DNA of 64,000 nucleotides from positions 1 through 64,000 of the forward strand of contig NZ_JNWZ01000029.1 of NCBI RefSeq assembly GCF_000716545.1. The letters run 5' to 3'. Position 1 is the stretch's first letter, and every line of letters begins with the position of its first letter. The stretch comes from Kitasatospora phosalacinea. Its GTDB lineage: Bacteria; Actinomycetota; Actinomycetes; Streptomycetales; Streptomycetaceae. The translations under genes and the position numbers were made by a program. Of this stretch, positions 50,454 to 59,618 are shown in pieces. The notes under the pieces were generated by a model that ran no database searches, was not told where the DNA came from, and was given only the letters and a program-made list of their open reading frames with translations.

Positions 50454-51650
50454 GTGGCTGAGCTGAGGGCAACGGACCGGGTCGTCGTGGTCGGAGCGGG
50501 CATGGCGGGCGCCCAGGCCGCCCTGGGCCTGCGGCAGGGGGGCTGGCGGGGGCCGCTCGCCCTGGTCGGCGAGGAGCTGCACCTCCCCTACGACCGCCCC
50601 CCGCTCTCCAAGGACGTCCTGCTCGGCAAGGCCGACGCCACCGCCTTCGAGATCGACTGGCACGACCTCGGCGTCGACCTGCTCACCGGCCGACGCGCCA
50701 CCGGCCTCGCCGACGGCGTCCTGCGCACCGACCGCGGCGAGCTCCGCTACGACGCCCTGGTGATCGCCACCGGCGCCGCCCCGCGCACCCTGCCCCACCT
50801 GCCCGGCGCCCGCACCCTGCGCACCGTCGACGACGCCCACGCGCTGCGCGCCGCGCTCACCCCCGGCCGCCGGATCGTGCTGGTCGGCGCCGGCTGGATC
50901 GGCGCCGAGACCGCCACCGTCGCCCGCGGGCTCGGCTGCGAGGTCACGGTGGTGGAGGCCGCCGCCACCCCGCTGGCCGGCGCGCTGCCCGCCGAACTCG
51001 GCGCCCTGATGGCCGACTGGTACGCCGCCGCCGGCGTCGACCTGCGCTGCGGCACCGCCGTCGTCGGCGCCGCCGACGGCGGGGTGCTGCTCACCGACGG
51101 CACCCGCCTGCCCGCCGACGAGGTCGTGGTCGGCATCGGCGCCCGCCCCGCCACCGACTGGCTGGCCGGCGGCCCGCTCGCGCTCGACCCCGACGGCACC
51201 GTCCCGGTCGACGACCGGCTGCGCACCGCCCTGCCCGGCGTCCTCGCGGCCGGCGACTGCGCCTCCTACCCCTCCGCCCGCTCCGGCACCCGGCTCGCCG
51301 TCCAGCACTGGGACCACGCCCTGCACTCCGGCGCCGCCGCGGCCGCCTCCCTGCTCGGCACCCTCGACGCCCCCTACGACCCCGTCCCGTACTTCTGGTC
51401 CGAGCAGTTCGGCCGCACCGTCCAGTACGCCGGGCGGCACGCCGGGGCCGACCACCTGCTGTGGCGCGGCTCCCCGTCCGACCCCGGCTGGACGGTGCTG
51501 TGGCTGCGCGACGGGGCCCCGGTCGCGCTGCTCGCCGTCGACCGGCCGCGCGACCTGGCCCAGGGCCGCCGCCTGATCGAACGCGGCGCGGTGCTCGACC
51601 CGGCGCGCGCCGCCGATCCGGCCGTCCAGTTGAAGGCCGCGGCCCGGTAG
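50454..51650 (+). CDS. Ferredoxin-reductase-type NAD(P)/FAD oxidoreductase
   Basis: A 398-residue flavoprotein of the ferredoxin/rubredoxin reductase group. The FAD motif is VVVVGAGMAGAQAALGLRQ, PYDRPPLSKDVL is typical of this group, the NAD(P) motif is IVLVGAGWIGAETATVARGLG, and VLAAGDCASYP closes the FAD domain. The C-terminal part (HWDHALHSGAAAAASLLG, YFWSEQFGRTVQYAG) matches ferredoxin reductases of P450 and dioxygenase systems. No ferredoxin or oxygenase is adjacent. GTG at 50454 lies seven bases after TAGGGT and is probably leaderless. Confidence 0.92.
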   Translation: MAELRATDRVVVVGAGMAGAQAALGLRQGGWRGPLALVGEELHLPYDRPPLSKDVLLGKADATAFEIDWHDLGVDLLTGRRATGLADGVLRTDRGELRYDALVIATGAAPRTLPHLPGARTLRTVDDAHALRAALTPGRRIVLVGAGWIGAETATVARGLGCEVTVVEAAATPLAGALPAELGALMADWYAAAGVDLRCGTAVVGAADGGVLLTDGTRLPADEVVVGIGARPATDWLAGGPLALDPDGTVPVDDRLRTALPGVLAAGDCASYPSARSGTRLAVQHWDHALHSGAAAAASLLGTLDAPYDPVPYFWSEQFGRTVQYAGRHAGADHLLWRGSPSDPGWTVLWLRDGAPVALLAVDRPRDLAQGRRLIERGAVLDPARAADPAVQLKAAAR

Positions 51651-51666
51651 CGCCTAGGCTGGGACC

Positions 51667-52032
51667 GTGAGCGAGATTGATCCCAAGATTGACGCCCTGG
51701 TCCCCGCCTGGCTGTACCTGCCCGACATCTCGGAGCGGTGGGGCGTGGTGATCACCGAGGTCCGTGACATGGTGCGCAACCGCACCCTGCTGGCCGTCCG
51801 CCGCGGCCCCAACAAGTCCCTGCAGGTCCCCGCCGACTTCATCGAGGACGACGGCCCGGTCAAGCACCTGGTCGGCACCCTCACCGTGCTGCGCGACTGC
51901 GGCTTCTCCGACCAGGAGATCCTCGAGTGGATGTTCACCGAGGACGACTCCCTGCCCGGCAGCCCGATCCAGGCCCTCCGCGAGAACCGCGGCACCGAGG
52001 TCAAGCGCCGCGCCCAGGCCATGGCCCTGTGA
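51667..52032 (+). CDS. Rv2175c-like DNA-binding protein
   Basis: A 121-residue protein with an N-terminal winged-helix-like motif ([30 protein letters not shown]) and a C-terminal helical domain ([26 protein letters not shown]). It matches mycobacterial Rv2175c, a DNA-binding substrate of the PknL kinase. GTG at 51667 is six bases after TAGGCT, so the mRNA is probably leaderless. Its stop overlaps the thiE start (GTGA), so a thiamine gene is translated with it. The DNA target is unknown. Confidence 0.88.
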   Translation: MSEIDPKIDALVPAWLYLPDISERWGVVITEVRDMVRNRTLLAVRRGPNKSLQVPADFIEDDGPVKHLVGTLTVLRDCGFSDQEILEWMFTEDDSLPGSPIQALRENRGTEVKRRAQAMAL

Positions 52033-52676
52033 CGGCCGCCCCCACCACCCGGCGGCGGCTGGCCGACGCCCGGCTCTACCTCTGCACCGACGCCCGCCGC
52101 GAACAGGGCGACCTGCCCGAGTTCCTGGACGCGGTGCTGGCGGGCGGCGTCGACATCGTCCAGCTCCGCGACAAGGCCCTGGAGGCCAAGCAGGAGCTGG
52201 AGCACCTGGAGGTCTTCGCCGACGCGGCCCGCCGGCACGGCAAGCTGCTGGCCGTCAACGACCGCGCCGACGTCGCGTACGGCGCCCGGCCCGACGTGCT
52301 GCACCTCGGCCAGGACGACCTGCCGGTGGCCGTCGCCCGCCGCATCCTCGGCGAGGACGTGCTGATCGGCCGCTCCTGCCACGCCGAGGACGAGGTCGAC
52401 ACCGCCCTCACCGAACCCGGCGTCGACTACTTCTGCACCGGCCCGGTCTGGCCCACCCCCACCAAGCCCGGCCGCCACGCCCCCGGCCTCGACCTGGTCC
52501 GCCACGCCGCCGCGCGGCGGCCCGAACGCCCCTGGTTCGCCATCGGGGGCATCGATCAGGACAACCTCCAGCAGGTCCTGGACGCCGGTGCCACCCGCGT
52601 CGTCGTGGTCCGCGCCCTCACCGCCGCCGAGGACCCGGGCGCGGCCGCCGCCGCCCTCGCCGCCCGCCTGCGCTGA
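52029..52676 (+). CDS. thiE: Thiamine-phosphate synthase
   Basis: A 215-residue enzyme that couples the pyrimidine and thiazole halves of thiamine. The TIM-barrel signatures are [71 protein letters not shown] and [15 protein letters not shown] at 52029 overlaps the Rv2175c-like stop. It is on the opposite strand from thiO-thiS-thiG and has no TPP riboswitch of its own, so its control differs from theirs. Confidence 0.96.
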   Translation: MTAAPTTRRRLADARLYLCTDARREQGDLPEFLDAVLAGGVDIVQLRDKALEAKQELEHLEVFADAARRHGKLLAVNDRADVAYGARPDVLHLGQDDLPVAVARRILGEDVLIGRSCHAEDEVDTALTEPGVDYFCTGPVWPTPTKPGRHAPGLDLVRHAAARRPERPWFAIGGIDQDNLQQVLDAGATRVVVVRALTAAEDPGAAAAALAARLR

Positions 52677-52729
52677 GACCCGCGCCCCCGCCGGGAACCG
52701 CGCGGGGGCGGACCGCACTCCGTGCAGGC

Positions 52730-53392
52730 ATGGACCACACCGCGCCCGCCGCCCGGCGCGCCCGCCGGACCGCGCTGCTCGTCCCCGCGCTGCTCGGCGC
52801 GGTCGCCGTCGCCTTCCTCGCCCAGCGGCCGCTGCACCACGCCGGGTGGCACGGCTGGACGGGCACGGCCAACGGCATCGTGTTCCTGACCGTGGCCACC
52901 CTGCCGGCCGCCGCGCTGACGGTGCGGGTACTGGCCCGGCGCCGCCGCGCCGCCGGGGCCGAGCCCGGGTGGGCGCGGCGCTCGGCGCTGGCCGAGGTCG
53001 GCATGGTGTACGGGACGGTGCCGTGGGTGCGGATGATCCTGCTGCCGGGCGTCGACCCGGGCGGTCCGCGCCGCCGGGTGTCCCCGGTGCCGCTGCACGA
53101 CATCGCGGAGATCGTCGCCGCCGGCCCGCCCGCCACCGCGGCGGCCCAGATCGTCGGCAACCTGCTGGTGTTCGCCGCGCTCGGCTTCCTCGCCCCGGTG
53201 CGGTTCGCCGCGCTCGCCTCGGTGTGGCGGGTGCTGGCGCTCGGCGCGGCCTGCTCGGTGCTGGTGGAGGCCGCCCAGTACGGGTTGCGGCTGGACCGGG
53301 TCTCCTCGGTCGACGACGTGCTGCTGAACGCGGGCGGGGCGGCGCTGGCCGCGCTGGCCGCGCGCCGCTGGTGGCGCCGCCCGGCGGCGTGA
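52730..53392 (+). CDS. VanZ-like membrane protein
   Basis: A 220-residue membrane protein with four to five hydrophobic helices (about residues 14-32, 46-66, 135-157, 163-182 and 195-210). The VanZ family shows in VPWVRMILLPG, AAQIVGNLLVFAALGFLAPVRF, VLVEAAQYGLRLDRVSSVDDVLLNAGGAALA, which is the usual C-terminal signature. VanZ proteins add low-level glycopeptide or lipoglycopeptide tolerance in some bacteria, but most family members have no known role. ATG at 52730 is used; the ribosome site is poor (CAGG). Confidence 0.85.
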   Translation: MDHTAPAARRARRTALLVPALLGAVAVAFLAQRPLHHAGWHGWTGTANGIVFLTVATLPAAALTVRVLARRRRAAGAEPGWARRSALAEVGMVYGTVPWVRMILLPGVDPGGPRRRVSPVPLHDIAEIVAAGPPATAAAQIVGNLLVFAALGFLAPVRFAALASVWRVLALGAACSVLVEAAQYGLRLDRVSSVDDVLLNAGGAALAALAARRWWRRPAA

Positions 53393-53400
53393 GGCCCCCG

Positions 53401-54507
53401 TCAGTACTTGCGGACCGTCGCGGCGTCGGCCAGCGCCCGGAGCACCTCGCGGGTCGGGCCGCCGGCGATCGGGGCCGCGTCCAGGGCGTCCAGCGCCTCG
53501 GCGAGCAGCGCGTCGATCCGGGCCTCGACCAGGTCCGGGGCGCCGCTCAGGGTGATCAGGTCGCGCAGGGCGGCGATCTCGTCGGCGTCCAGGCCGGGCG
53601 CGCCGAGCCGGGCGTCCAGGTGGGCGGCGTCGGCCGGGCCCAGGCCGCGCATGGCGTGCGCGACCAGCAGGGTGCGCTTGCCCTCGCGCAGGTCGTCGCC
53701 GGCCGGCTTGCCGGTGACCGCGGGGTCGCCGAAGACGCCCAGCAGGTCGTCGCGGAGCTGGAAGGCCTCGCCCAGCGGCAGGCCGAAGCCCCCGAGCGCG
53801 TCGACCAGGCCGGGGTCGGCGCCGGCCAGCAGCGCGCCGACCTGGAGCGGCCGCTCGATGGTGTACTTCGCGGACTTGTAGTGCAGGACGGTCCGGGCCC
53901 GGTCGATCGCCCCGCCGTCGGCGGAGTCGCCCGCGACCGGCTCCAGCACGTCCAGGTACTGGCCGATCATGACCTCGGTGCGCATCAGGTCGAACGCGGG
54001 CTTGGCGGCCGACACGGCGGACGTCGGCAGGCCCGAGCGCTGGAACAGCTCGTCGCACCAGATCAGCAGCAGGTCGCCGATCAGCACCGCCGCGGACGCC
54101 CCGTACTGCTCGCGGTCGCCGCGCCAGCCGCCCGCCCGGTGCAGGTTCTCGAAGCGGCGGTGGACGGCGGGCAGGCCGCGGCGGGTGTCGCTGCGGTCCA
54201 TCAGGTCGTCGTGCACCAGGGCGCTGGCCTGCAGCAGCTCCAGCGCGGCCGCCGCCCGCTCGATCCCGGGCTCGTCCGCGGCGCCGCCGGCCGCCCGCCA
54301 CCCCCAGTAGCAGAACGCCGGGCGCAGCCGCTTGCCGCCGTCCAGCAGGAAGTCGCGCAGCGCGTCGGCGACCGGCCCGAGCCGGTCGGAGATCCCGGAG
54401 AGCAGGGCCGCCCGCTCGACCATGAACGCGCCGAGGGTGCGGTTCACGCGGTCGCGCACGTCCTCCGCGTCGACGGGGTTGCGGGGAAGGCGGATGGAGG
54501 AGGGCAC
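53401..54507 (-). CDS. Polyprenyl (geranylgeranyl-type) diphosphate synthase
   Basis: A 368-residue trans-isoprenyl diphosphate synthase. The first Asp-rich motif is in SALVHDDLMDRSDTRRGLP and the second in FQLRDDLLGVFGDPAVTGKPAGDDLREGKRT; GKRLRPAFCYWGWRA carries the substrate-binding lysine and arginine. The residues before the first Asp motif are small to medium, suggesting a C20 or longer product, but the chain length is uncertain. GTG at 54507 is preceded by GGAG. It corresponds to IdsA2 (Rv2173) and diverges from metF. A CrtI-like gene lies 2 kb away but no carotenoid cluster is visible. Confidence 0.92.
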   Translation of the reverse strand: MPSSIRLPRNPVDAEDVRDRVNRTLGAFMVERAALLSGISDRLGPVADALRDFLLDGGKRLRPAFCYWGWRAAGGAADEPGIERAAAALELLQASALVHDDLMDRSDTRRGLPAVHRRFENLHRAGGWRGDREQYGASAAVLIGDLLLIWCDELFQRSGLPTSAVSAAKPAFDLMRTEVMIGQYLDVLEPVAGDSADGGAIDRARTVLHYKSAKYTIERPLQVGALLAGADPGLVDALGGFGLPLGEAFQLRDDLLGVFGDPAVTGKPAGDDLREGKRTLLVAHAMRGLGPADAAHLDARLGAPGLDADEIAALRDLITLSGAPDLVEARIDALLAEALDALDAAPIAGGPTREVLRALADAATVRKY

Positions 54508-54676
54508 CTGAGACTCCGGATCGATGGGGCTGACAGTCAGATTAACGCTCTGAGCGGGGTGGCCCGTTCCACCGGGCTCCGGCGCCCCGCGGCCGGTCGG
54601 CCGAAAATGCCGGGTGGTGTCTCAGGAGGTGGACGTCGTGTGTCCGGCCCGAGCCGCCGACGGATAACCTGCCTGC

Positions 54677-55591
54677 ATGGCACTCGGGATTCCCAGCACC
54701 AGAAACGACCGCGCGCAGACCGTGCGCGACCTGCTGGCGGCCGGCGACCGCTCCTTCTCCTTCGAGTTCATGCCGCCGCGCAACGAGGAGGCCGAGCGCA
54801 AGCTCTGGGACGCGATCCGCCGGGTGGAGTGCCTGGAGCCGAACTTCGTCTGCATGACGTACGGCGCGGGCGGCTCCTCGCGCGGCCGCACCGTCGACCT
54901 GGTCGGCCGGATCGCCACCGAGACCACGCTCACCCCCGTCGCCCACCTCACCGCCGTCGACCACTCGGTGGCCGAACTGCGCAACATCATCGGCCAGTAC
55001 GCCGACCAGAACGTGCGCAACGTGCTCGCGGTGCGCGGCGACCCGCCCGGCGACCCGCTGGGCGAGTGGGTCCGCCACCCCGCGGGCGTCACCTACGCCG
55101 CCGAGCTGGTCGAACTCATCAAGGGGATCGGCGACTTCTGCGTCGGCGTCGCGGCGTTCCCGCAGATGCACCCGCGCTCGGAGAACTGGGACGAGGACAT
55201 CCGGCACTTCGTCGCCAAGTGCCGGGCCGGCGCCGACTACGCGATCACCCAGATGTTCTTCGAGGTCGAGGACTACCTGCGGCTGCGCGACCGGGTCGCC
55301 GCGGCCGGCTGCGACACCCCGATCATCCCGGAGATCATGCCGGTCACCAACGTCCGCCAGCTGGTGCGCTTCCCGCAGCTGTCCGGCTCCCCCTTCCCGG
55401 AGGACTTCCAGCGCAACCTGGAGGCCGTCGCCGACGACCCGGCCGCCCTCCGCGCGGTGGGCCTGGAGCACGCCACCGCCATGGCCGAGCGGCTCCTCGC
55501 AGAGGGCGCTCCGGGCCTGCACTTCATCACGCTGAACCACTCCACCGCGACGCTGGAGATCTACCAGAACCTGGGCCTGCACACCCGCTGA
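54677..55591 (+). CDS. metF: 5,10-methylenetetrahydrofolate reductase
   Basis: A 304-residue flavoprotein that makes 5-methyltetrahydrofolate for methionine synthesis. [18 protein letters not shown] (catalytic Glu), [51 protein letters not shown] and [15 protein letters not shown] are family marks. ATG at 54677 lies six bases after TAACCT (54665-54670), so the mRNA is probably leaderless. It diverges from the polyprenyl synthase gene, as in mycobacteria. Confidence 0.96.
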   Translation: MALGIPSTRNDRAQTVRDLLAAGDRSFSFEFMPPRNEEAERKLWDAIRRVECLEPNFVCMTYGAGGSSRGRTVDLVGRIATETTLTPVAHLTAVDHSVAELRNIIGQYADQNVRNVLAVRGDPPGDPLGEWVRHPAGVTYAAELVELIKGIGDFCVGVAAFPQMHPRSENWDEDIRHFVAKCRAGADYAITQMFFEVEDYLRLRDRVAAAGCDTPIIPEIMPVTNVRQLVRFPQLSGSPFPEDFQRNLEAVADDPAALRAVGLEHATAMAERLLAEGAPGLHFITLNHSTATLEIYQNLGLHTR

Positions 55592-55696
55592 TCCGGGACG
55601 GTCGGGCGGTGCGGTCCGGGATGCGGTGGTGTGCGCCCGGAGGCTGTACAGTCGCCCGCAACCGCGCGGTGATGGTGGCGTCTGGAGGTTGCGGGG

Positions 55697-56440
55697 ATGG
55701 GCATCGGATACCTGCTCCTCTATGGCGCGTTGGCCCTGGTCGCGCTCTGGCTGACCGCCGAACTGCTGCTGCAGAACCGGGCCCCGCTGCACTGGCGGGC
55801 GCTCGCGCTGCTGGGCTTCCTGGGCGTGGTCGCCGGGATGCGCGCCTCCTCGGTGCCGGTGATAGTGGCGGGCGCGGCCGGCTTCGCGCTCGGCCAGCTG
55901 ATGGTGACGAACTCGGTCAAGCGCGGCCGCCCGGTGGGCTGGTCGCTGCGCCGTTCGGACGGCCGGCTGCCCGGCCCGCTGGCGAAGGTCCCGCTGCTGG
56001 CCGCGGCCACCGGCGGGACGGCCGCCGCCGTCGTCGTCGCGGAGCCGGTCGTCCCGGTCGGGGAGGTCGGCCCGGTCGAGGACGAGCCGTACGAGGCCCC
56101 CGACCCGTACGACGGGCGCCCCGCCGGGTACGAGGAGTTCCAGCAGCTCGACGCGGGCGTCTACGCCGAGGACCCGGGCGCCTACCAGGTCCCGCAGCAG
56201 CCCCAGTACGGCTACGCCCAGCAGGAGCAGCAGTACCAGCAGCAGGACTACGGCTACCAGCAGCCGTACGTCCCGCAACAGCCGCAACCGCAGCCGCAGT
56301 TGCAGCTGATCGGCTACGACCAGTACGGGCAGCCGGTCTACCAGGACCCGTACACCCAGCAGCAGTACCAGCAGCTGTACGTCCCGCAACAGCCGCAGCC
56401 GCAGCCGGACCAGAACTGGTACTACCAGCAGCAGTACTGA
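55697..56440 (+). CDS. Membrane protein with Gln/Tyr/Pro-rich low-complexity tail
   Basis: A 247-residue protein of unknown function. Three hydrophobic helices occupy residues 3-22, 33-48 and 50-70, followed by a short basic segment, another hydrophobic stretch (about 98-120), and an acidic part. Residues 150-247 are low complexity, rich in Gln, Tyr and Pro, with the motif YVPQQPQPQPQ occurring twice. Such tails are prone to condensation or act as flexible linkers. ATG at 55697 follows GGAGG. Homologues that I recall in Streptomyces keep the membrane part and vary the tail. Confidence 0.75.
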   Translation: MGIGYLLLYGALALVALWLTAELLLQNRAPLHWRALALLGFLGVVAGMRASSVPVIVAGAAGFALGQLMVTNSVKRGRPVGWSLRRSDGRLPGPLAKVPLLAAATGGTAAAVVVAEPVVPVGEVGPVEDEPYEAPDPYDGRPAGYEEFQQLDAGVYAEDPGAYQVPQQPQYGYAQQEQQYQQQDYGYQQPYVPQQPQPQPQLQLIGYDQYGQPVYQDPYTQQQYQQLYVPQQPQPQPDQNWYYQQQY

Positions 56441-56447
56441 CGACCGG

Positions 56448-57836
56448 TCAGGCCGGGCCGAGCAGCCCGGCGGTGATCGTGGCGGACATCCCGACCCGGG
56501 CCAGCCCGCCGCCGGGGTGGGCGTGCGCGCCGATCAGGTACAGGCCGGGCGGGCCGGGCCGGTTGGCCTGCGCGAGGTGCCCGCCGGCCAGCGAGGGGGG
56601 CGGGACGGAGGCGGTGAGCCGGGTCTCCCGCCAGCGCAGCCGGGGGCGCAGGTCGAGGCCGGCGCCGGCCAGGTGGGCCAGCAGCCGGTCGGCGTAGGCG
56701 TCCTGTTCGGCCCCGGTGAGGGCGAGCGCGGCGGGCACGGTGACGGTCAGCACGGCGGCCTCCGCGTCCGGGCCGGGCACCAGCGACGGGTCGTCGGGCC
56801 GCAGCACCTGCACGGTGGGGCGCTCCGGCAGCGCGCGCCCGGTGAACACCGCGCGGGCCTCGGCCGCCCCGTCCGCCGCGTGCACCACGGTGCGGTGCGC
56901 GGTGCCCCCGGGGCGGGGGCCGTCCAGCGCGAGCAGCACGGTGAACCGGCCCGGCGCGGGCGCGGCGGGCGCGGCGACGCCCAGGCCGGGCACCGCCGAG
57001 AGCACCGCGTCGGCGGTCAGCACCCCCTCGTCCGTGCGGACGCCCACCACCCGCTCGCCGTCCCGCTCCAGGGCCCGCACGGGGGTGTCGAAGCGGAACT
57101 CCACGCCGCGCTTCCCGCACCGCTCGAACACCGCGTCGGCGAGCGCCCGCAGCCCGCCGTCGACGTACCAGACGCCGAACGTCTGCTCCATGTACGGCAG
57201 GACGGTGGCCGAGGCGGGCGCGTTCAGCGGGTCCAGGCCGTGGCGCAGCGCGTACTCGCCGAGCAGCGCCGCCGGGCCCGGCCCGCCGCCCAGTTCGCGG
57301 GCCACGTCCGCCAGGGTGTGCCGCCCGCGCGGCAGCAGCCGGGACAGGCCGCGGCGCGGCGGCACCGGGTACGGGTCGGCCGGGTCGACGGCGGGGCGCG
57401 GCTCCTCCAGCAGCGGGCGGCGGGTCGCCTCCCACACCGTGCGGCCCCGGTTGACCAGCTCGCCCCAGCGCGCGCCGACCCCCGCCCCGAACGCCTCGTC
57501 CAGCGCCCGGCCGGTGCCGTCCCGGGAGGCGTTGGGCAGCAGCAGTTCGGTGCCGTCCGGGAACAGGTGCCGGCTCTCCGGGTCCACCGGCCGCAGCCCG
57601 ACCAGCTGTTCCAGCGGCTCCCGCCCGGTCTTCAGCGCCAGGTCCCGGTAGACGGCGGGCAGCGCGAGCAGCCCCGGCCCGGTGTCGAACCCGAACCCCT
57701 CCCGCCGGTAAGCCCCCACCTGCCCGCCGTGCGTCCCGGCCGCCTCCAGCACCGTCACCCGGTGCCCGAGGGTGGCCAACCGGGAGGCGGCCGCCAGACC
57801 GCCCATGCCTGCGCCGACGACGATGATCCGAGCCAT
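56448..57836 (-). CDS. CrtI-like (phytoene-desaturase family) FAD oxidoreductase
   Basis: A 462-residue FAD enzyme. The N-terminal dinucleotide motif is IIVVGAGMGGLAAASRLATLGHRVTVLEA. The rest follows the phytoene desaturase family: YRREGFGFDTGPGLLALP, VPPRRGLSRLLPRGRHTLADVARELGG, MEQTFGVWYVDGGLRALADAV and the C-terminal PGLYLIGAHAHPGGGLARVGMSATI. It may act on a carotenoid or another polyunsaturated lipid, but no phytoene synthase or other carotenoid gene is nearby. It ends seven bases from the convergent gene at 55697. ATG at 57836 is used. Confidence 0.85.
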   Translation of the reverse strand: MARIIVVGAGMGGLAAASRLATLGHRVTVLEAAGTHGGQVGAYRREGFGFDTGPGLLALPAVYRDLALKTGREPLEQLVGLRPVDPESRHLFPDGTELLLPNASRDGTGRALDEAFGAGVGARWGELVNRGRTVWEATRRPLLEEPRPAVDPADPYPVPPRRGLSRLLPRGRHTLADVARELGGGPGPAALLGEYALRHGLDPLNAPASATVLPYMEQTFGVWYVDGGLRALADAVFERCGKRGVEFRFDTPVRALERDGERVVGVRTDEGVLTADAVLSAVPGLGVAAPAAPAPGRFTVLLALDGPRPGGTAHRTVVHAADGAAEARAVFTGRALPERPTVQVLRPDDPSLVPGPDAEAAVLTVTVPAALALTGAEQDAYADRLLAHLAGAGLDLRPRLRWRETRLTASVPPPSLAGGHLAQANRPGPPGLYLIGAHAHPGGGLARVGMSATITAGLLGPA

Positions 57837-57893
57837 GGCAGAAGATCCTATGCGCCCCGCCTCCGGCCCGTCCGCCGCCCGCCCGGACAGTGC

Positions 57894-58505
57894 CTAGCCG
57901 GCCGCCGCCGCTCCGCCGGCCCGCCGGAGCGCCCGGCGCTCCTTCCGGCGCAGCCAGAAGCGCCGGATCCGGGTCACCGCGAACCACACCACCAGCACGC
58001 CGAGGGCCAGCAGCACCGCCGCCGCCGAGGCGGCCAGCCACGGGTGGAAGATCGCCAGCGTCACCAGGCCGGCCACCGAGAGGTCCTCGGCCAGGCTCAG
58101 CAGGATGTTCGAGGCCGGCTCGGGGGAGGTGTTGACCGCCATCCGCAGGCCCGCCTTGACGCAGTGGCTGAGCAGCGCCGTCGTCCCGCCGACCGCCCCC
58201 GCCGCGACCTCGCCCAGCGAGCCCGGGTCGTGCGCGGCCATCAGCGCGCCCACCGTCGCGCCCGCGACCGGGCGGATCACGGTGTGCACCGCGTCCCAGG
58301 CGGTGTCCACGTACGGGATCTTGTCCAGCACCGCCTCGCACAGGAACAGCAGCCCGGCGGCCAGCAGCACGTCCGCGCGCTCCAGCACCGGCGGCACCGA
58401 GTCCGCCCCGCCGAAGCGCCCGAACAGGCCGAGCAGCAGGACCACGGCGTACGCGTTGATCCCGCTCGCCCAGCCGCTGGTGAAGATCAGCGGAACGGCC
58501 CCCAC
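57894..58505 (-). CDS. DUF4126 membrane protein
   Basis: A 203-residue membrane protein with four to five helices. The start VGAVPLIFTSGWASGINAYAVVLLLGLFGRFG and the Gly-rich HTVIRPVAGATVGALMAA, ALLSHCVKAGLRMAVNTSPEP are typical of DUF4126, a family without known function. The positively charged C-end (RIRRFWLRRKERRALRR) should face the cytoplasm. GTG at 58505 follows AAGGGGGGC. A striking palindrome lies about 120 bases upstream and may control it. Confidence 0.83.
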   Translation of the reverse strand: MGAVPLIFTSGWASGINAYAVVLLLGLFGRFGGADSVPPVLERADVLLAAGLLFLCEAVLDKIPYVDTAWDAVHTVIRPVAGATVGALMAAHDPGSLGEVAAGAVGGTTALLSHCVKAGLRMAVNTSPEPASNILLSLAEDLSVAGLVTLAIFHPWLAASAAAVLLALGVLVVWFAVTRIRRFWLRRKERRALRRAGGAAAAG

Positions 58506-58622
58506 GGCGCCCCCCTTCGACGCGTCCGCCCGGACCTCGGGCGGGACGCGGCCACCGTACCGGGCCCGGCGCGGGTCTCGGGAGGGCGGGAGGGGGGAGC
58601 GGGAGGGCGAGCGGGAGGGCGA

Positions 58623-58640
58623 CTGAGTATCCGTACTCAG
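58623..58640. promoter_or_regulatory. Palindromic operator upstream of DUF4126 gene
   Basis: CTGAGTA-TCCG-TACTCAG is a perfect 7-bp inverted repeat. A degenerate second copy, GAGTAGCCGCACGGATAC, begins 11 bases later at 58651. Two such sites side by side suggest a dimeric regulator. The protein is unknown. Confidence 0.55.
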
Positions 58641-58816
58641 GTCACCGGTTGAGTAGCCGCACGGATACCCGGCGGCCCCGGGCGACGGCAGAGTAGGGGG
58701 CACCGGGAAGGCCGCCGCCGGGCGGAGCCGCCCGGAGCGCTCGGGGCCCGACCGTCGGGTTCAGGGGGAACGACGGTCGACACCACGGCCCGGAGCGCGA
58801 CCGACGGCCGGAGCGA

Positions 58817-58860
58817 GGGGGCCGGGCACCGCCGACACGGGGCGGCGGAGCCCGGCCCCC
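58817..58860. terminator. GC-rich hairpin in the DUF4126-HEPN intergenic region
   Basis: Arms 58817-58827 and 58850-58860 are perfect complements (11 bp), with an inner CCGCC/GGCGG helix. No coding gene reads into it directly, so it may end an unannotated short transcript. Confidence 0.5.
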
Positions 58861-59009
58861 TCCCCTGGGGGGGAATCCGGGGGAGACCGGCCGTGGGGGA
58901 CGACTGGAACGGGGTCGGGGGACCCCGGGTTGTCAGACCCCCCGTTCACGATGGATGCATGCGCGGGCCGACCGGTCCGGGCAAGGTCCGGAGTGAACGG
59001 GGGAGACCC

Positions 59010-59510
59010 ATGACCATCAGTCGTCCTGAGCCTGTCGCCCGCCCTGCCGTCCAGTCACCCGCCGTCGACCAGCCCACCCTGCCCGTCTCCCGCGGCAGTG
59101 ACGTCCACCCGGTGCTGCGCCGCGGCTCCGCCCCGCCGGCCGCGCTCGAACTGCTCCGGCACGCGCACCGCACCCTGGTGCACGCCCGCGGCCGGCAGGA
59201 CCCGCTGGAGCGCTACGCCACCGCGCACCTCGCCGCACTGCGCGCCACCGCCGCCGTGCTCGCCGTCCGCGGCCGCCCGGTGCGCAACCCGCGCCGCCGC
59301 CAGGCGATCCGTCCGGCCTGGGAGCTGCTGCCCGAGGTCGCCCCCGAACTCGCCGAGTGGGCCGCCTACTTCGCGGCCGGGGCGCGCCGCCGGGCCGCCG
59401 CCGAGGCCGGCATCGCCGGCGCCGCCGGCGAACGGGACGCGGACGACCTGATCCGCAACACCGCCCTGTACCTGCGCATAGTGGAGCGGATCCTGGCCCT
59501 GCACCCCTGA
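59010..59510 (+). CDS. SAV_6107-type HEPN domain protein
   Basis: A 166-residue helical protein. After about 45 disordered residues, the helical core starts ALELLRHAHRTLVHARGRQDPLERYATAHLAALRATAAVLAVRG and continues WELLPEVAPELAEWAAYFAAGARRRAAAEAG. It resembles the HEPN family named after S. avermitilis SAV_6107. HEPN proteins are often RNases with an RxxxxH motif or nucleotide-binding scaffolds; I do not see a clear RxxxxH here, so catalysis is doubtful. ATG at 59010 follows GGGGGAG. The neighbour is a methyltransferase gene. Confidence 0.82.
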   Translation: MTISRPEPVARPAVQSPAVDQPTLPVSRGSDVHPVLRRGSAPPAALELLRHAHRTLVHARGRQDPLERYATAHLAALRATAAVLAVRGRPVRNPRRRQAIRPAWELLPEVAPELAEWAAYFAAGARRRAAAEAGIAGAAGERDADDLIRNTALYLRIVERILALHP

Positions 59511-59618
59511 CGCCGGGCGCCCGCTGTCCGGCGCTGCGCCGCGCCCCCGTCCGGCCGATTCCGGCGGATAAGGTGGGGGCGTCCGGCCGTGGATAGACCT
59601 GCCAAGAGGGGTGCCGCC

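Larger units (their letters stand above)
58506..59009. other. Long intergenic region between DUF4126 and HEPN genes
   Basis: A 504-base gene-free stretch. It holds the paired TGAGTA-type sites at 58623-58668, an inverted repeat at 58749-58757/58771-58779 (9 bp, CGACCGTCG), a GC-rich hairpin at 58817-58860, and a possible promoter box TTGTCA at 58930-58935. No open frame in it has convincing codon use. It could carry a small RNA as well as two divergent promoters. Confidence 0.5.

Noticed and set aside
58580..58622. Short repeat array (GGGAGGGCGA-like units) as a CRISPR
   Set aside because: Units are few, short and without spacers; it is simple low-complexity purine-rich DNA.
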